Assembly (NCBI GenBank): GCA_012845835.1
Contig: JABAKD010000021.1
Location: 3,994,206-4,058,205 of the forward strand
Length of the DNA stretch: 64,000 nucleotides
Direction: 5' to 3'
Source: Undaria pinnatifida
Taxonomy: Eukaryota > Sar > Phaeophyceae > Laminariales > Alariaceae
A program made the translations under genes and the position numbers. How positions within the stretch are numbered: the first letter of the stretch is position 1; the number at the start of each line of letters is the position of its first letter. The notes under the pieces were generated by a model. It made no database searches. It saw only the letters and a program-made list of their open reading frames with translations, and was not told where the DNA came from. Positions 1 through 12,200 of the stretch are shown here, one piece after another.

Positions 1-789
1 ATGAACTCGTCAGCGCTCACCTATGCTCATGTGGTATTGTCCAGAACGAAGAGGAGTGGCTATGGGTTGTCTCTATCTCGAGATCGAAGGCCAATCGTGT
101 TTGGTGGGCAGTGCTGATCAAGGCTTGATGAAAAATAGACAGATAAACCTGTTGGATCGCAGGACCCAAAAAAGAGCCAGAAAAAAGCATTTTCGTCATA
201 TTATCTCAATAGCGACGTTACCCGGAATCTTTTCAGCCAATAACCCCTGAAAAACCTTTGGAAACTTTTTGGCCAAACTATCAGGTTTCCATTGTCATAG
301 TTCTTATTGACCTGAATTCAATACTGTGGTGCGCTCCTGTGATAAGATAGAAGTTAGTTAGAGAGACGCGATACTCTATTTCTCAGACGATGAAAATACA
401 AATGTAACGTTATATCCAGACCTTTGTATTAACAGCGGCAATGCGGATGTAGTCTTGTCACAACGTACTCGTGATGTCATTACCAGCGAGAAACAGTAAA
501 CTCTAAAATATTTGCGAAAACCAACAGTCTGCTGTGTTTTCAACACGCCCCCTGAACTGATTCCTAGAGCAACAGTGTATGGAATCGAAGCGTTGAAAGC
601 ACCCTGTAGGTTGTTTCGGTACGGCAAGAAGACGTAAATATATATTATTACAGTTTTGCCCATGCACGTAGGTACGTAGCCGACGAAACAAAGCTGTAGA
701 TACGGAGAGTACAAGAGGCCTGTGACTCGCATTATTTGCAGTAGAGCGTAAAATGGTTTCGAGAAAATGGTTGACTCGCACTGTGCAAG
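1..789. other. Left flank of the satellite, no recognisable gene
   Basis: Unique-looking sequence before the satellite starts. Open frames of up to about 139 codons exist on both strands, but none shows a domain, signal peptide or convincing splice context. Satellite similarity begins gradually at about 790, where the segment coding for the usual 'gcggcagaagccgagcctg' block first appears. Confidence 0.5.
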
Positions 790-3700
790 AGGCATTGGGC
801 CTTGTAAAGCGGCAGAAGCCGAGCCTGTTGCTCGCAGTGGCAGGAGGGTGTCAAGGTGTTTTCTCGTCTGTGCAAGATTCGGTATCTATTTTGTATAAAA
901 AATCCATTATGTCACAACTGTTTCAGTCATTAACCGTCATTGTATTTCCCTATGTTTAGGATACGATGTTTTTCATATTTATCATAGTGGGATACCGTAC
1001 GTATACGTTGATAGCTCGTATCGTAGTCTGAGTAGGGGCCTGCTTCATTTATGCCATGAAGATCGTTCCTCCGCAGGACGTGAGGTATGCGGCCTCGTGG
1101 ACGGCAGAAGCCGGGCCTGTTGCTCGTGGTGGCAGGAGGGTGTCGAGGTGTTGTTCTCCCGTGTGTACAACATTGAGTATCTATTATGTTCAGAAAATCC
1201 ATTCATGTCATTACTGTTTCTGTCATTAACCGTAATTGTGATTTACCTCTGGTTAAGACACGATCTTTTTCATATGTATCATAGTGTGATACCGTACGTG
1301 TGTGCTGATAGCTCGTACCGTAGTCTGAACGGGGGCCTATTTCATTTCTGCCCTTAAGTTCGTTCCTCCGAGGACGGGAGGCATGGGGCCTCGTGGGCGG
1401 CAGAAGCCGATCCTGTTGCTCGTGGTGGCAGGAAGGTGTCGCGGTGTTCTTCTCTCGTGTGTACAAGATTAGGTATCTATTCTGTTTAGAAAATCCACTT
1501 ACGTCACTATTTTTTCTGTTAATAACCGTAATTATCATCACATATGGTTAGGAAACGATCTTTATCACATGTATCATAGTATGATAACGAGCGTGTGTGT
1601 TGATAGCTCGTACCGTAGTCTGAGTGGGGGCCCGCTTCATTTTTGCCATGAAGGTCGTTCCTCGCTTCGACGGAAGGCATGGGGCCTCGTGGGTGGCAAA
1701 AGCCGAGCCTGTTGGTCGTGGTGGCAGGGGGGTGTCGAGGTTTTCTTCTCCCGTGTGTGCAGAATTCCGTATCTATTTGATAAGAAAGTTCATTTATGTC
1801 ATGATTTTTTGTGTCAGCAACCTTTATGCTCTTACCCTATGGTTAGATTACGATTTTTCCCATGTGTATCATAGTGCGACAGTAAACGTCTGTGTTGATA
1901 GCTCGTGCCGAAGTCTGAGGGGGGGCCTGCGTCATTTATGCCATCAAGATAGTTCTTCCCCAGGACGGGAGGCATGTGGCCGCGTGGGCGGCAGAAGTCG
2001 AGTCCCTTGCTCGTGGTGGCAGGAAGGTGTCGAGGTGTCCCTCTTCCGTGTGTGCAAGATTGGGCATCTATTCCGTTTAAAAATCAATTCATGTCATGAT
2101 CGTTGTGTGTAGATACCATCCTAGTACTTCCCTATGGTTAGGATACGATCTATTTCTGTATCATAGTGGGATAAAGAACGTGTGTGTTGATAGCTCGCGA
2201 CTAGAGGCCTTCTTCATTTTTGGCATAAAGCTCGTTCCTCCCCAGGACGGGCGGCATGTGCCCACGTCGGTGACAGAAGCCGAGCCTGTTGCTCGTAGTG
2301 GCAGGAGGGTGTCGATGTGTTCTTCTCCGGTGTGTGCAAGATTCCGTATCTATTTTGTTTGGGAAATCAATTCATGTCATGATCATGTTTGTCAGAAACC
2401 TTCATACAAATAATGTTTGGTTAGATTACGATATTTTACATATGTATCATAGTGTGATAATGAACGTGTATTTTGGTAGCTCGAACCGCAGTCTGAGTTG
2501 GGCCTGGTTTAATCTGTGATGAAAATCATTCCTCCCCAGGGCGGGAGGCATGTGGCCTGGTGGGCTGCGTAAGCCGAGCCTGTTGCTCGTGGTGGCAGGA
2601 AGGCGTCGAGGTGTTCTTCTCTTGTGTGTGCAAGATTCGGTATCTATTTTGTTTTGCCAATCGATTCATGCCATCATGATTTTTGTGAACAACCTTCGTA
2701 CAAGTAATTAGTGGTTAGATTACGATTTTTTTCATCTGTATCACAGTGTGATAATGAACGGGTGTGTTGATAGCTCGTACTGTAGTCTGAGTGGGGGCCT
2801 GCTTCAATCCTGCGATGAAGATCGTTAATCCCTAGGACGGGAGGCATTTGGCCTCGTGGGCTGCATAGACCGAGCCTGTTGCTCTTGGCGGCAGGAGGGT
2901 GTCGATGTGTTCTTCTCCCGTTTGTGGAAGATTCGGTATCTATTTTGTTTGGAAAATCCATTCATGTCACGATTTGCTTTGTCAGTAACCGTCATAGTAT
3001 TTCCCTATATTTAGAATACAATAGTTTTCATATGTATCATAGTGTGATACCGTACGTGTGTTGATAGCTCGTATCGTAGTCTGAGTGGGGGCCTGCTTCG
3101 CTTATGCCATGAAGATCGTTCCTCCCCACGACGGGAGGTATGTGGCCTCGTGGGCTGCGTAAGCCAAGCCTGTTGCTCGTGGTGGCAGGAAGGCGTCGAG
3201 GTGTTCTTCTCTTGTGTGTGCAAGATTCGGTATCTATTTTGTTTGTGAAACCCATTTACGCCACACGTTTTTTGTCCGTAACTGTCTTAGTATTTCCCTA
3301 TATTTAGGATACGATATTTTCCGTGTGTGTCATAGTGTTCTAACGAACGTACGTGTGTGTTGACAGCTCACCGTAGTCTCAATGAGGGCCTGCTTCATTT
3401 GGACCATGAAAGTCGGTCCTCCCCAGAACGGGAGGCAGGTAGCCCCGTGGGCGGCAGAAGCCGAGGTTGTTGCCCGTGGTGGCAGGAGGGTGTTGATGGG
3501 TTCTTCTCCCGCGTGTGCGAGGTTCGGTATCTATTTTGTTTGGAAAATCCATTCATGTCACGATTTTTTTTGTCAGTAACCGTCAGAGTATTTCCCTATG
3601 TTGAGGATACAATCTGTTTCATATGTATCATAGTGTGATACCGTACGTGTGCGTTGATAGCTCGTACCGTAGTCTGAGTGGCGGCCTGGTTTGCTTATGC

Positions 3701-4806
3701 CATGAAGATCGTTCCTCCCGACTTCGGGAGGCATTTGGCCTCGTGGACGGCAGAGGCCTAACCTGTTGCTCGTGGTGGCAGGAGGGTGTCGACGTGTTTT
3801 TCTCCCGTTTGTGCATTATTCCGTGTCTATTTTGTTTGTATTATCCATTCATGTCGCACGTTTTTGTCAGTAACCTTCCGAGTGTTTTCCTATGGTTGGG
3901 GTACGATATTTTTCATATGTTTCATAGTGTTACAAAGGAACGTGTGTGTTGATAGGTCGAACCGTCGCCAGAGTGGGGGCCTGCTTCATTTATGCCATGA
4001 AGATCGTTCCTCCCCAGGACGGGAGCAATGTGGCCTCGTAGGCGGCAGAAGCGGAGCCCGTTGCTTGCTCTGGGAGAAGGGGGTCGAGGTGTTCTTCTCC
4101 CGTGTGTGCAAGATTCAGTGTCTATCGTGTTCGGAAAAATCATTCATGTCGCGATTTTCTTTGTCAGTAACCGTCACAGTATATCCCTATGGTTAGGATG
4201 CGATCTTTTTCATATGTATCATAGTGTGATACCGTACGCGTGTGTTCACAGCTCGTACCGTCATCTTAGTGGGGGCCTGCTTCATGTAGGCCATGAACAT
4301 CGTTCCTCCCCAGGACGGGAGGGATGTGGCCTCGTAGGCGGCGAGGCCGAGCCAGATGCTGGTGGTGACAGGAGGGTGTCGAGGTGTTCTTCTCCCATGT
4401 GTGCAAAATTCGGTATCTTTTTTCTTTTAAACTCCATTCATGTCTCGATTTGCTTTGTCGGTAACCGTCACAGGTTTTCCCTATGGTTAGGATGCGATGT
4501 TTTTCATATGTACAATAGCGTGATACCGTACGTGCGTGTGTTGATGGCTCGTACCGTCGTCTTAGTGGGGACCTGTTTCATTTATGCCATGAAGATTGTT
4601 CCTCTTTTGGACGGGAGGAATGTGGCTTTGTAGGTGGCAGAAGCCGAGCATATGGCTCGTGATGGCAAGAGGGTGTCGAGGTATTCTTCTCCCGTGTGTG
4701 TAAGATTCGGTATCTATCTTGTTAGGAAATTCCATTCATGTAACGATTTTCTGTGTCAGCAACCGTCAGAGTATTTCCTTATGTATGGGATGCGGACTAT
4801 TTATAT
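790..4806. repeat. Satellite array, block 1 (about 295-bp monomers)
   Basis: About thirteen to fourteen head-to-tail monomers. The conserved start 'catatgtatcat' recurs at 3620, 3914, 4211 and 4505, giving spacings of 294, 297 and 294 bp. Every monomer carries the same ordered landmarks: a tatcatagtgtgata near-palindrome, ccgtacgtgtgtg, agctcgtaccgtagtctgag, a 'gccatgaagatcgttcctcc' stretch, the 'cagaagccgagcctgttgc' stretch, 'gtgtgcaagattcggtatc' and 'gtcagtaaccgtca'. Monomers differ by substitutions and small indels, so this is an older, diverged part of the array. Short open frames on both strands arise because the monomer is close to a multiple of three and poor in stops; the frame is not kept between units. 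Function is unknown; length and organisation resemble centromeric or heterochromatic satellites. Confidence 0.93.
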
Positions 4807-5459
4807 AGTAAAAATATTGAAATACACTTCAGCTGTGAGATCGAATATTTTGTCGAAACACATCTTTGCAAGCTGTGTGTGATACTCCGATCGCGAGAAC
4901 TACGGGTTGTGTGCCCTCATTGAGGATATAGGTCGGCGACTCCCCTTCCATCTACAGTGTAACTATCAGGGTCAACAGGGTGATGTTAGGCTGCCTGTGC
5001 GCGTAAACTATCAAACCTGTTTCTGAGGTGGACAAAATCTGACAGCTGTCGAAGGAAATGCATCCGTTTATCAAGTGAATCCTGTAAGTCGAATAACCGG
5101 AGAGGGGAGGGCGGAGTGTTTAAGGACGTGGGGCCCTGGTCTTAATCAAAAGGGGGGCGGGAGGGGGGAGGTGGGGAGAGACAGGTGGGGCAGCTCAATT
5201 TGTGCGTGGAAACTATCAATCCTTCTTGTGGGAGAGGGGGGGGGGAATGGGGGGGGAGAATGGGGGGGGAAGGGCTATAGGTCGCATGGATGTAGGGGTT
5301 CGCTATACGCCTGGTGCTAAGTCTAGGCGATGGTGCGGGTGGTGGGGAAGGAGGGGGCGTTGGGGGCGGGGGGGGGGGGGGGATTTCAGCAGCGGCATGA
5401 ACGGCTCTGAAACAATACTGAGGTGATATCCAGCTCGTGGAAGTGTTGACTTCTTTGGC
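4807..5459 (+). repeat. Dispersed G-rich repeat D1, copy 1, inserted in the satellite
   Basis: About 650 bp that interrupt a satellite monomer; the monomer resumes at 5460 with 'catatgtatcat'. The whole insert matches 62,716-63,357 in the same orientation: the stretch around 'gctgtgagatcgaatatt', the 'atataggtcggcgactcc' stretch, the G-rich centre and the final 'ggtgatatccag' region all recur in order. It contains several runs of eight or more G (about 5225-5275 and 5360-5382). No coding capacity is convincing. Two copies about 58 kb apart mark it as a mobile or duplicated element of unknown class. Confidence 0.88.
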
Positions 5460-8300
5460 CATATGTATCATAGTGTGATACCGTACGTGTGTGTGTGGAT
5501 AGCTCGTACCGTAGTCTGAGTGGGGGCCTGCTTCGCCTATGCCATGAAGATCGTCCCTCCCAAGGACGGGAGGCATGTGGCCTCGTGGGCTGCATAAGCC
5601 GAGCCTGTTGCTCGTGGTGGCAGGAGGGTGTCGAGGTGTTCTCCTCCTGCGTGTGAACGATTCCGTATCTATTTTGCTTGGAAAAACCATTCATGTCACG
5701 ATTTTCTTTGTCAGTAACCGTCAGAGTATTTCCCTACGGTTAGGATACGATATTTTCCATATGTATCATAGTGCTACAACGAACGTGTGTGTTGACAGCT
5801 CCTACCGTGGTCTGAGTGGGAGCCTGTTTCATTGGTGCCGTGAAGATCATTCCTCCCCGGGACGGGAGGCATGGGGCCTCGTGGGCGGCAGAAGCCGGGC
5901 CTGTTGCTCGTGGTGGCAAGAGGGTGTCGACGTGATCTTCCACCGTGTGTGCAAGATTCGGTATCTATTTTGTTTGGAAAATCTATTCATGTCACTATTT
6001 TCTCTGTCAGTATCCGTCAGAGTATTTCCCATACGGTTAGGCAACGATCTTTTTCAAATGTGTCATAGTGTGATACCGTACGTGTGTGTTGATAGGTTGT
6101 ACCGTCGCCTGAGTGGGGCCCGCTTCATTTTTGCCATGGAGGTCGTTCCTCCCCAGGACGGGAGGAATATCACCTCGTGGGCGGCAGAGGACGTGCCAGA
6201 TGCTGGTGGTAGCAGCAGGGTATGGAGGTGTTCTTCTCCCATGTGCGCAGGATTCGGTATGAATTGTTTTGGGAAAAATCATTCATGTCAGGACCATCAG
6301 AGTATTTCCCTGTGGTTAGGACACGATCATTTTCGTGTGTATCATAGTGTAAACCCGTACGTGTGTGTTGATAGTTCGAAGTGTCGTCTTAGTGGGGCCT
6401 GCTTCATTTATGCCATGAACATCGGTCCCCCGCACGACGGGAGGCATGTGGCGTCGTAGGCGGCAGAAGCCGAGGTTGTTGCTCGTGGAGGCAGGAGGGT
6501 GTTGAAGTGTTTTTCTCCCCAGTGTGCAACACTCAGTATCTATTTTATTTGTGAACTTTATTCATGTCACGATTTTCTTTGTCAGTAACCGTCATAGTAT
6601 TTCCCTATGGTTAAGATACGATTGTTTTCATATTAATTACCGTGTGATACCGTACGTGTGTGTTTTGATAGCTCGTACCGTCGCCTGAGTGGGGGCCTGC
6701 TTCATGTATGCCATGAAGATCGTTCCGCCAAACGACGGATGGCATGTGGCCTTGTAGGCAGCGGAAGCCGAGCCAGATGCTCGTGGTGGGAGCAAGGTGT
6801 CGAGTTGTTCTTCTCCCGTGTGTGCAATATTCGGTATCTATTTTGTTTGTAAAATTCATTCATGTCACCATTCTCTTTGTCAGCAACCGTCATAGTATTT
6901 CCCTATGGTTAGGATACGATCTTTCAATATGTATCACAGTGTGATACCGTACGTGTGTGTTTTGATAACTCGTACCGTCGCCTGAGTGGGGGCCTGCTTC
7001 ATTTATGCCATGAAGATCGTTCCGTCAAAGGATGGATGGCATGTGGCCTCGTAGGCGGCAAAAGCCGAGCCAGGTGCTCGTGGTGGCAGGAGGGTGTCGA
7101 GGTCTTCTTCTCCCATGTGTGCAAGATTCGGTATTGTTTTTGTTAGGAAACTTCATTCATGTTACGATTTTGTTTGTCAGTAACCGTCATAGTATTTCCC
7201 TATCGTTGGGATGCGATGTTTTTCATATGTATCGTAGTGTAATACCGTACGTTTTTTCGTAGCTCGTACCGTCGTCTGAGTGGGGACCTGGTTCACTTAG
7301 GCTATAAAGATCGTTCCTCCCCAGGACGGGAGGCATTGGGCCTCGTAGGCGGTAGAAACTGAGCCTGTTGTTCGTGATGGCAGGAACGTGTCGAAGTGTT
7401 CTCCTTCCGTGTGTGCAAGATTCGTTGTCATATTTTTCTTCGAAATATCAAGCATGCCACGATATTCTTTGTCAGTAACCATCACAGTATTTTCCTTCGG
7501 TTAGGATACGATATTTTTCATATGTGTCATAGTATGATACCGTACGTGTGTGTTCACAGCTCGTACCGTAGTCTGAGTGGGGCCTGCTTCATTTATGCCA
7601 TGAAGATCGTTCTTCCCCAAGACGGGAGGTATGCGGCCTCGTAGGCGGCAGATACCGAGCCCGTTGCTTGCTGTGGGAGAAGGGTGTCGAGGTGTCCTTT
7701 TCCCGTGTGTGCAAGATTCGGTATCTATCTTGTTTGAAAAATCCATTCACGTCACGATTGTCTTTGTCAGTAACCGTCAGGGGATTTCCCTGCGGTTAGG
7801 ATACGACATTTTTCATATGTATCATAGTTTGATACCGTACGTGTGTGATGATAGCTCGTACCGTCATCTGAGCGGGGGCCTGCTTCATTTATCCCATGAA
7901 GATCGCTCATTTTTACGATGGGAGGCATGTGGCCTCGTAGGCGGCAGAAGCCGAGATTGTTGCTCGTGGTGGTAGAAGGTCGTCGAGGTGTTCTTCTCCC
8001 GTGTGTGCAAGATTCGATACCTACCTTGCTTGAAAATCGATTTATGTCACGATTTTTATTGTCAGTAACCGTCAGAGTATTTCCCTATGGTTAGGATATA
8101 ATCTTGTTACTATGTATCATAGTGTGATACTGTGCGTGTGTGTTCACAGCTCGTAGCGGGGTCTTAGTGGGGGCATGCTTCATTAATGCCATGAAAATCT
8201 TTCTTCCCCAGGACGGGAGCAATGTGTCCTCGTAGGCGGCAGAAGCCGAGCCCGTTGCTCGCTGTGGGAGAAGGGTGTCGAGGTGTTCTTTTCTCGTGTG
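5460..8300. repeat. Satellite array, block 2
   Basis: Continuation of the same ~295-bp monomer array, about nine to ten units. Units are diverged like those of block 1. Some share the variant 'aacgacggatggcatgtgg' (6734, 7030, and again 10,330), showing that variants spread across the array. The block ends inside a monomer at the tgtg that is duplicated on the far side of the next insertion. Confidence 0.92.
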
Positions 8301-8834
8301 CGTTGGCCAATGAAAAGCCGTGAAGTTGTGAAGATAGCTTCTAGCGTCGGCCCTGACCTTGCGATGTCAGAACACTGCCCCTGTTTCGTCGAGGGTCCTG
8401 TGACGCTGGACAACGTTTCGTCCACTAAGAAAATCGCGTATATCAGTCGAGCAGCGCTCGACTCGGAGAGGCACTGGACTCCTATAGATTTGGGGACCGG
8501 CAGCATTGCTTGGGTTCCCAAACGCCTCCGAGGATACTGAGGGGAACAAAGCTCCGCATATTCTCCGGCCACAAGACATGGGAGAGCATTGGCAAAGTGG
8601 GGACCCTCAATGCACGAGTCCAGGGGTAGCTTGGGTTCGTCACCGCGTTCGATTGCACACTCGAGTACCGCAAAGGCAGCGTCAAGGGCATCGCCGATTT
8701 TTCCGGCCCGTTTTCCAGAGCCCGCTACGGAGTACGACCGCAGTGGCTTGAAAAAATTAAACCTCGTGGGGTTGACAAGCCCCAACCCCGTTGGAGATAG
8801 CGGTATCTACCTCCTACGGACCCGCGGGTTGCAG
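8301..8834 (+). pseudogene. Ty3/gypsy RNase H fragment (broken)
   Basis: The translation shows the gypsy RNase H signature KKIAYISRAALDSERHWTP, followed after a frame change by GTKLRIFSGHKTWESIGKVG and LEYRKGSVKGIADF. In the Ty3/gypsy family this domain degrades the RNA template during reverse transcription. Here the first half is in one frame, a TGA follows GY, and the second half continues in the +1 frame with a further stop, so no functional protein is possible. It is homologous to the minus-strand segment 30,102-30,590. It starts at the shared sequence cgttggccaa and is joined at 8835 to a miniature LTR element. The reverse transcriptase and integrase portions are absent. Confidence 0.85.
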
Positions 8835-9208
8835 TGTCATAAGGCTTAGTTTGGGTAAGCTATAGGTTAACCTTTTGCAAGTGGTCAAACGGACTAATAC
8901 CCCACTAAAGTCCTTAACAAATGGCGTCGTCGACAGACCATGGGTTTTTGGGTCGTGGGTTCGATCCCCACATCCATCATAATAAACTTTTTCAGATTTT
9001 CCCATGGCGAACTTGAAAAATACTCTCCCCGGTATACCCAGGAAATGAAACGGCTTGGACATATTGACAGGTCCGCCCGTATATCCGGCCGACCTGCTAT
9101 CCCGCCGTTTCAGGGGGGGAGAGTGTCCTAAGGCTTAGTTTGGGTAAGCTATTGGTTAACATTTTCCAAGTGGTCAAACGGACTAATACTCCACTAAAGT
9201 CCTTAACA
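8835..9208 (+). mobile_element. TRIM-like miniature LTR element, complete copy
   Basis: Two 85-bp direct terminal repeats, 8835-8919 and 9124-9208, each starting TG and ending CCTTAACA, enclose about 204 bp. Two bases after the first repeat comes TGGCGTCGTCGACAGACC, in the position of a primer binding site. Immediately before the second repeat lies a G-rich purine tract (aggggggggagag type). The terminal repeat holds an A-box-like AGTGGTCAAACGGACT and the internal part a B-box-like GGGTTCGATCC. The right flank tgtg (9209-9212) matches tgtg at 8297-8300 to the left of the gypsy fragment, not the bases next to this element. Confidence 0.85.
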
Positions 9209-12200
9209 TGTGTGCAAGATTCGGTATCTATCTTGTTTGGAAATTCCATTCATGTCACGATTTTCTTTGTCAGAGACCGTCAGAGTATTTCCTTATGGTT
9301 AGGATACGATCATTTTCACATGTATCATAGTGTGATAACGTACGTATGTGTGTGATGATAGCTCGTACCGTCGACTGAGTGGGGGGCTGCTTCATATAGT
9401 TTATGACATGACGATCGTTCCTCCCCAGGAAGGGAGAAATTTGACCTCGTAGGCGGCAGAAGCCGACCCAGATGCTGGTGGTGGCAGAAGGGTGTCGAGG
9501 TGTTCTTCTCCCATGTGCGCAAGATTCGGCATGTATAATTTTTCCAAAATTTATTTATGTCACGATATTCTTTCTCAGTAACCGTCATAGTATTTCCCTA
9601 TGGTTAGGATACGATATTTTTTATTGGTATCATAGACTAGTGTTATAACGTACGTGTGTGTTCACAGGTCGTACCGTCGTGTTAGTGGGGCATGCTTATT
9701 TATGCCCTGAAGATCGGTCCTCCCCACGACGGGAGGCATGTGACCTTGTAGGCGGCAGAAGCCGAGGTTGTTGCTCGTGGTGGCAGGAGGGTGTTGAAGT
9801 GTTCTCCCCAGTGTGCAAGACTCGGTATCTCTTTTGTTTGGAAGGTCCACTCACGTCACGATTTTCTTTGTCAGTAACCGTCATATTATTTCCCTATGGT
9901 TAGGATACGATCGTTTTCAAATGTATCATTGTGTGATACCACCGTACGTGTGTGGTCATAGGTCGTACCGTAGTCTGAGTGCGGGTCTGCTCCATTTATG
10001 CCATGAAGCTCGTTCCTCCACAGGACAAGAGGCATGTGGCCTCGTAGGCGGCAGAAGCCGAGTCTGTTGCTTGTAGTGGGAGGAGGGTGTCGAGGGAGGT
10101 GTTCTTCCCCCGTGTGTGGAAGATCGGTATCTATTTTGTTTGTAAAATCCATTCATGTCACGATCTTCTTTGTCAGTAACCGTCATAGTATTGCCCAATA
10201 ATGGTGAGGACACGATACTTCAATATGCATCATAGTATGATACCGTACGTGTGTGTTTTTATAGCTCGTACTGTCACCTGCGTTGGGACCTGCTTTATAT
10301 ACGCCATGAAGATCGTTCCGTCAAAAAAACGGATGGCATGTGGCCTCGTAGGCGGCAGAAGCCGAGCCAGATGATCGTGGTGGCAGAAGGGTATCGAGGT
10401 GTTCTTCTCCAATGTGTGCAAGATTCAGTATATTTTTTGTGAAGAATATTCATTCAAAACACGATTTTCTTTGTCAGTAACCGTTTTGTATTTTCCTTTG
10501 GTTTGGATACGATATTTTTCATATGTATCATAGTGTGATACCGTGCGTGTGTGTTCACAGCTCGTACCGTAGTCTGAAAGGGGGCCTGCTTCATTTATGC
10601 CATGAAGATCGTTTCTCCCCATAATGGGAGGTATGTGGCCTCGTAGGAGGCAGAAGCCGAGACAGATGCTGGTGGTGGCAGAAGGGTGTCGAGGTGTTCT
10701 CACATGTGTGCAATTTTCTGTATTAATAGTTTCAACAAAATTCATTAATGTCACGATTTTCTTTGTCAGTGACCGTCATAGTATTTCCCTATCGTTAGGA
10801 TGCGATATTTTTCATACGTATCAAAGTGTGATACCGTAAGTGTGTGTTCACAGCTCGTACCGTCGCCTGAATGGGGGCCTGCTTCACTTATGCCATGAAG
10901 ATTGTTCTTCCCCAGGTCGGGAGGGATGTGGCCTCGTAGGCAGAAGATACCGAGCCAGATGCTGGTGGTGCGGGAGGGTGTCGAGGTGTTCTTCTCGCAC
11001 GTGCCCAACATTCGGTGTCTATTTTTTAGAAAATCCACTCATGTCACGATTTTCTATTGTCAGAAACCGTCATAGTATTTCCCTATTTATGGGATGCAAT
11101 TTTTTTCATATGTATCATAGTGTGATACCGTACGTGTGTTCGTAGCTCGTACCGTCGTCAGAGTGAAGGCCTGCTCCATTTATGCCGTGAAGACCGCTAT
11201 TCTCCACGACGGGAGGCATGTGCCCTCGTAAACGGCAGAAGACGAGCCTGTTGCTCGTGATGGCAGGTGGGTGTCGAGGTGTTCTTCTCCCGTGTGTGCA
11301 AGATTCGGTATCTATTTTGTTTGGAAAATCCATTCATGTCACGATTTTCTGTGTCAGTAACCGTCAAAGTATATCCCTATGGTTGGGATGCGGGCTATTT
11401 ATATCGTCTATGTATCATAATAGTGTCATATCGTACGTGGGTGTGGATAGCTCGTACCGTCGTCTGAGTAGGGGCCTGCTTCTTTTATGCCATGAAGCTC
11501 GTTCCTTCCCAGTGACGGGAGGAATGTTGCTTTGTAGGCGGCGGAAGCCAAGCCTGTTGCTCGTAGTGGCAGAAAGGTGTCGAGGTGTTCTGCTGCCGTG
11601 TGTGCAAGTTCCGGTATCTATTTTGTTTGGAAAATCCCTCAATGTCATTTTTTTCTTTGTCAGTAACCGCCACATTTTTTCCCTATGGTTAGGATACGAT
11701 CTTTTTCATATGTATCATAGCGTCATACCGTACGTGTAATCAAAATTCGTACGTACCGTCGTCTGAGCGGGGGGCTGCTGTATTTGTATGCCACGAAGAT
11801 CGTTCCTCTCCAGGACGGGAAGCATTGAGCCTCGTAGGCGGCAAAAGCCGAGCCTGTCGTTCGTGGTGGCTGGAGGGTGTCGCGTTGTTCTTCCCCCGTG
11901 TTTGCAAGATTCGGTATCAATTTTGTTCGGAAGATCCACTCATGTCACGATTTTCTTTGTCAGTAACCGTCATGGCATTTCCCTACGGTTGGTATACGAT
12001 ACTTTTCATATATATCATAGTGTGATACCGTACGTGTGTGTTGATACCTCGTACCGTCGTCTGAGTAGGGGGCTGCTTCTTTTATGCCATGAAGCTCGTT
12101 CCTTCCCAGTGACGGGAGGAATGTGGCTTTGTAGGTGGCGGATCCCGAGCCTGTTGCTCGTGGTGGCAGAAGGGTGTCGAGGTGTTCTGCTCCCGTGTGT

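Noticed and set aside
5575-6459. 294-codon plus-strand open frame with a repeated peptide
   Set aside because: Repeat-derived like the others in the array; it is not preserved in adjacent units and has no domain.
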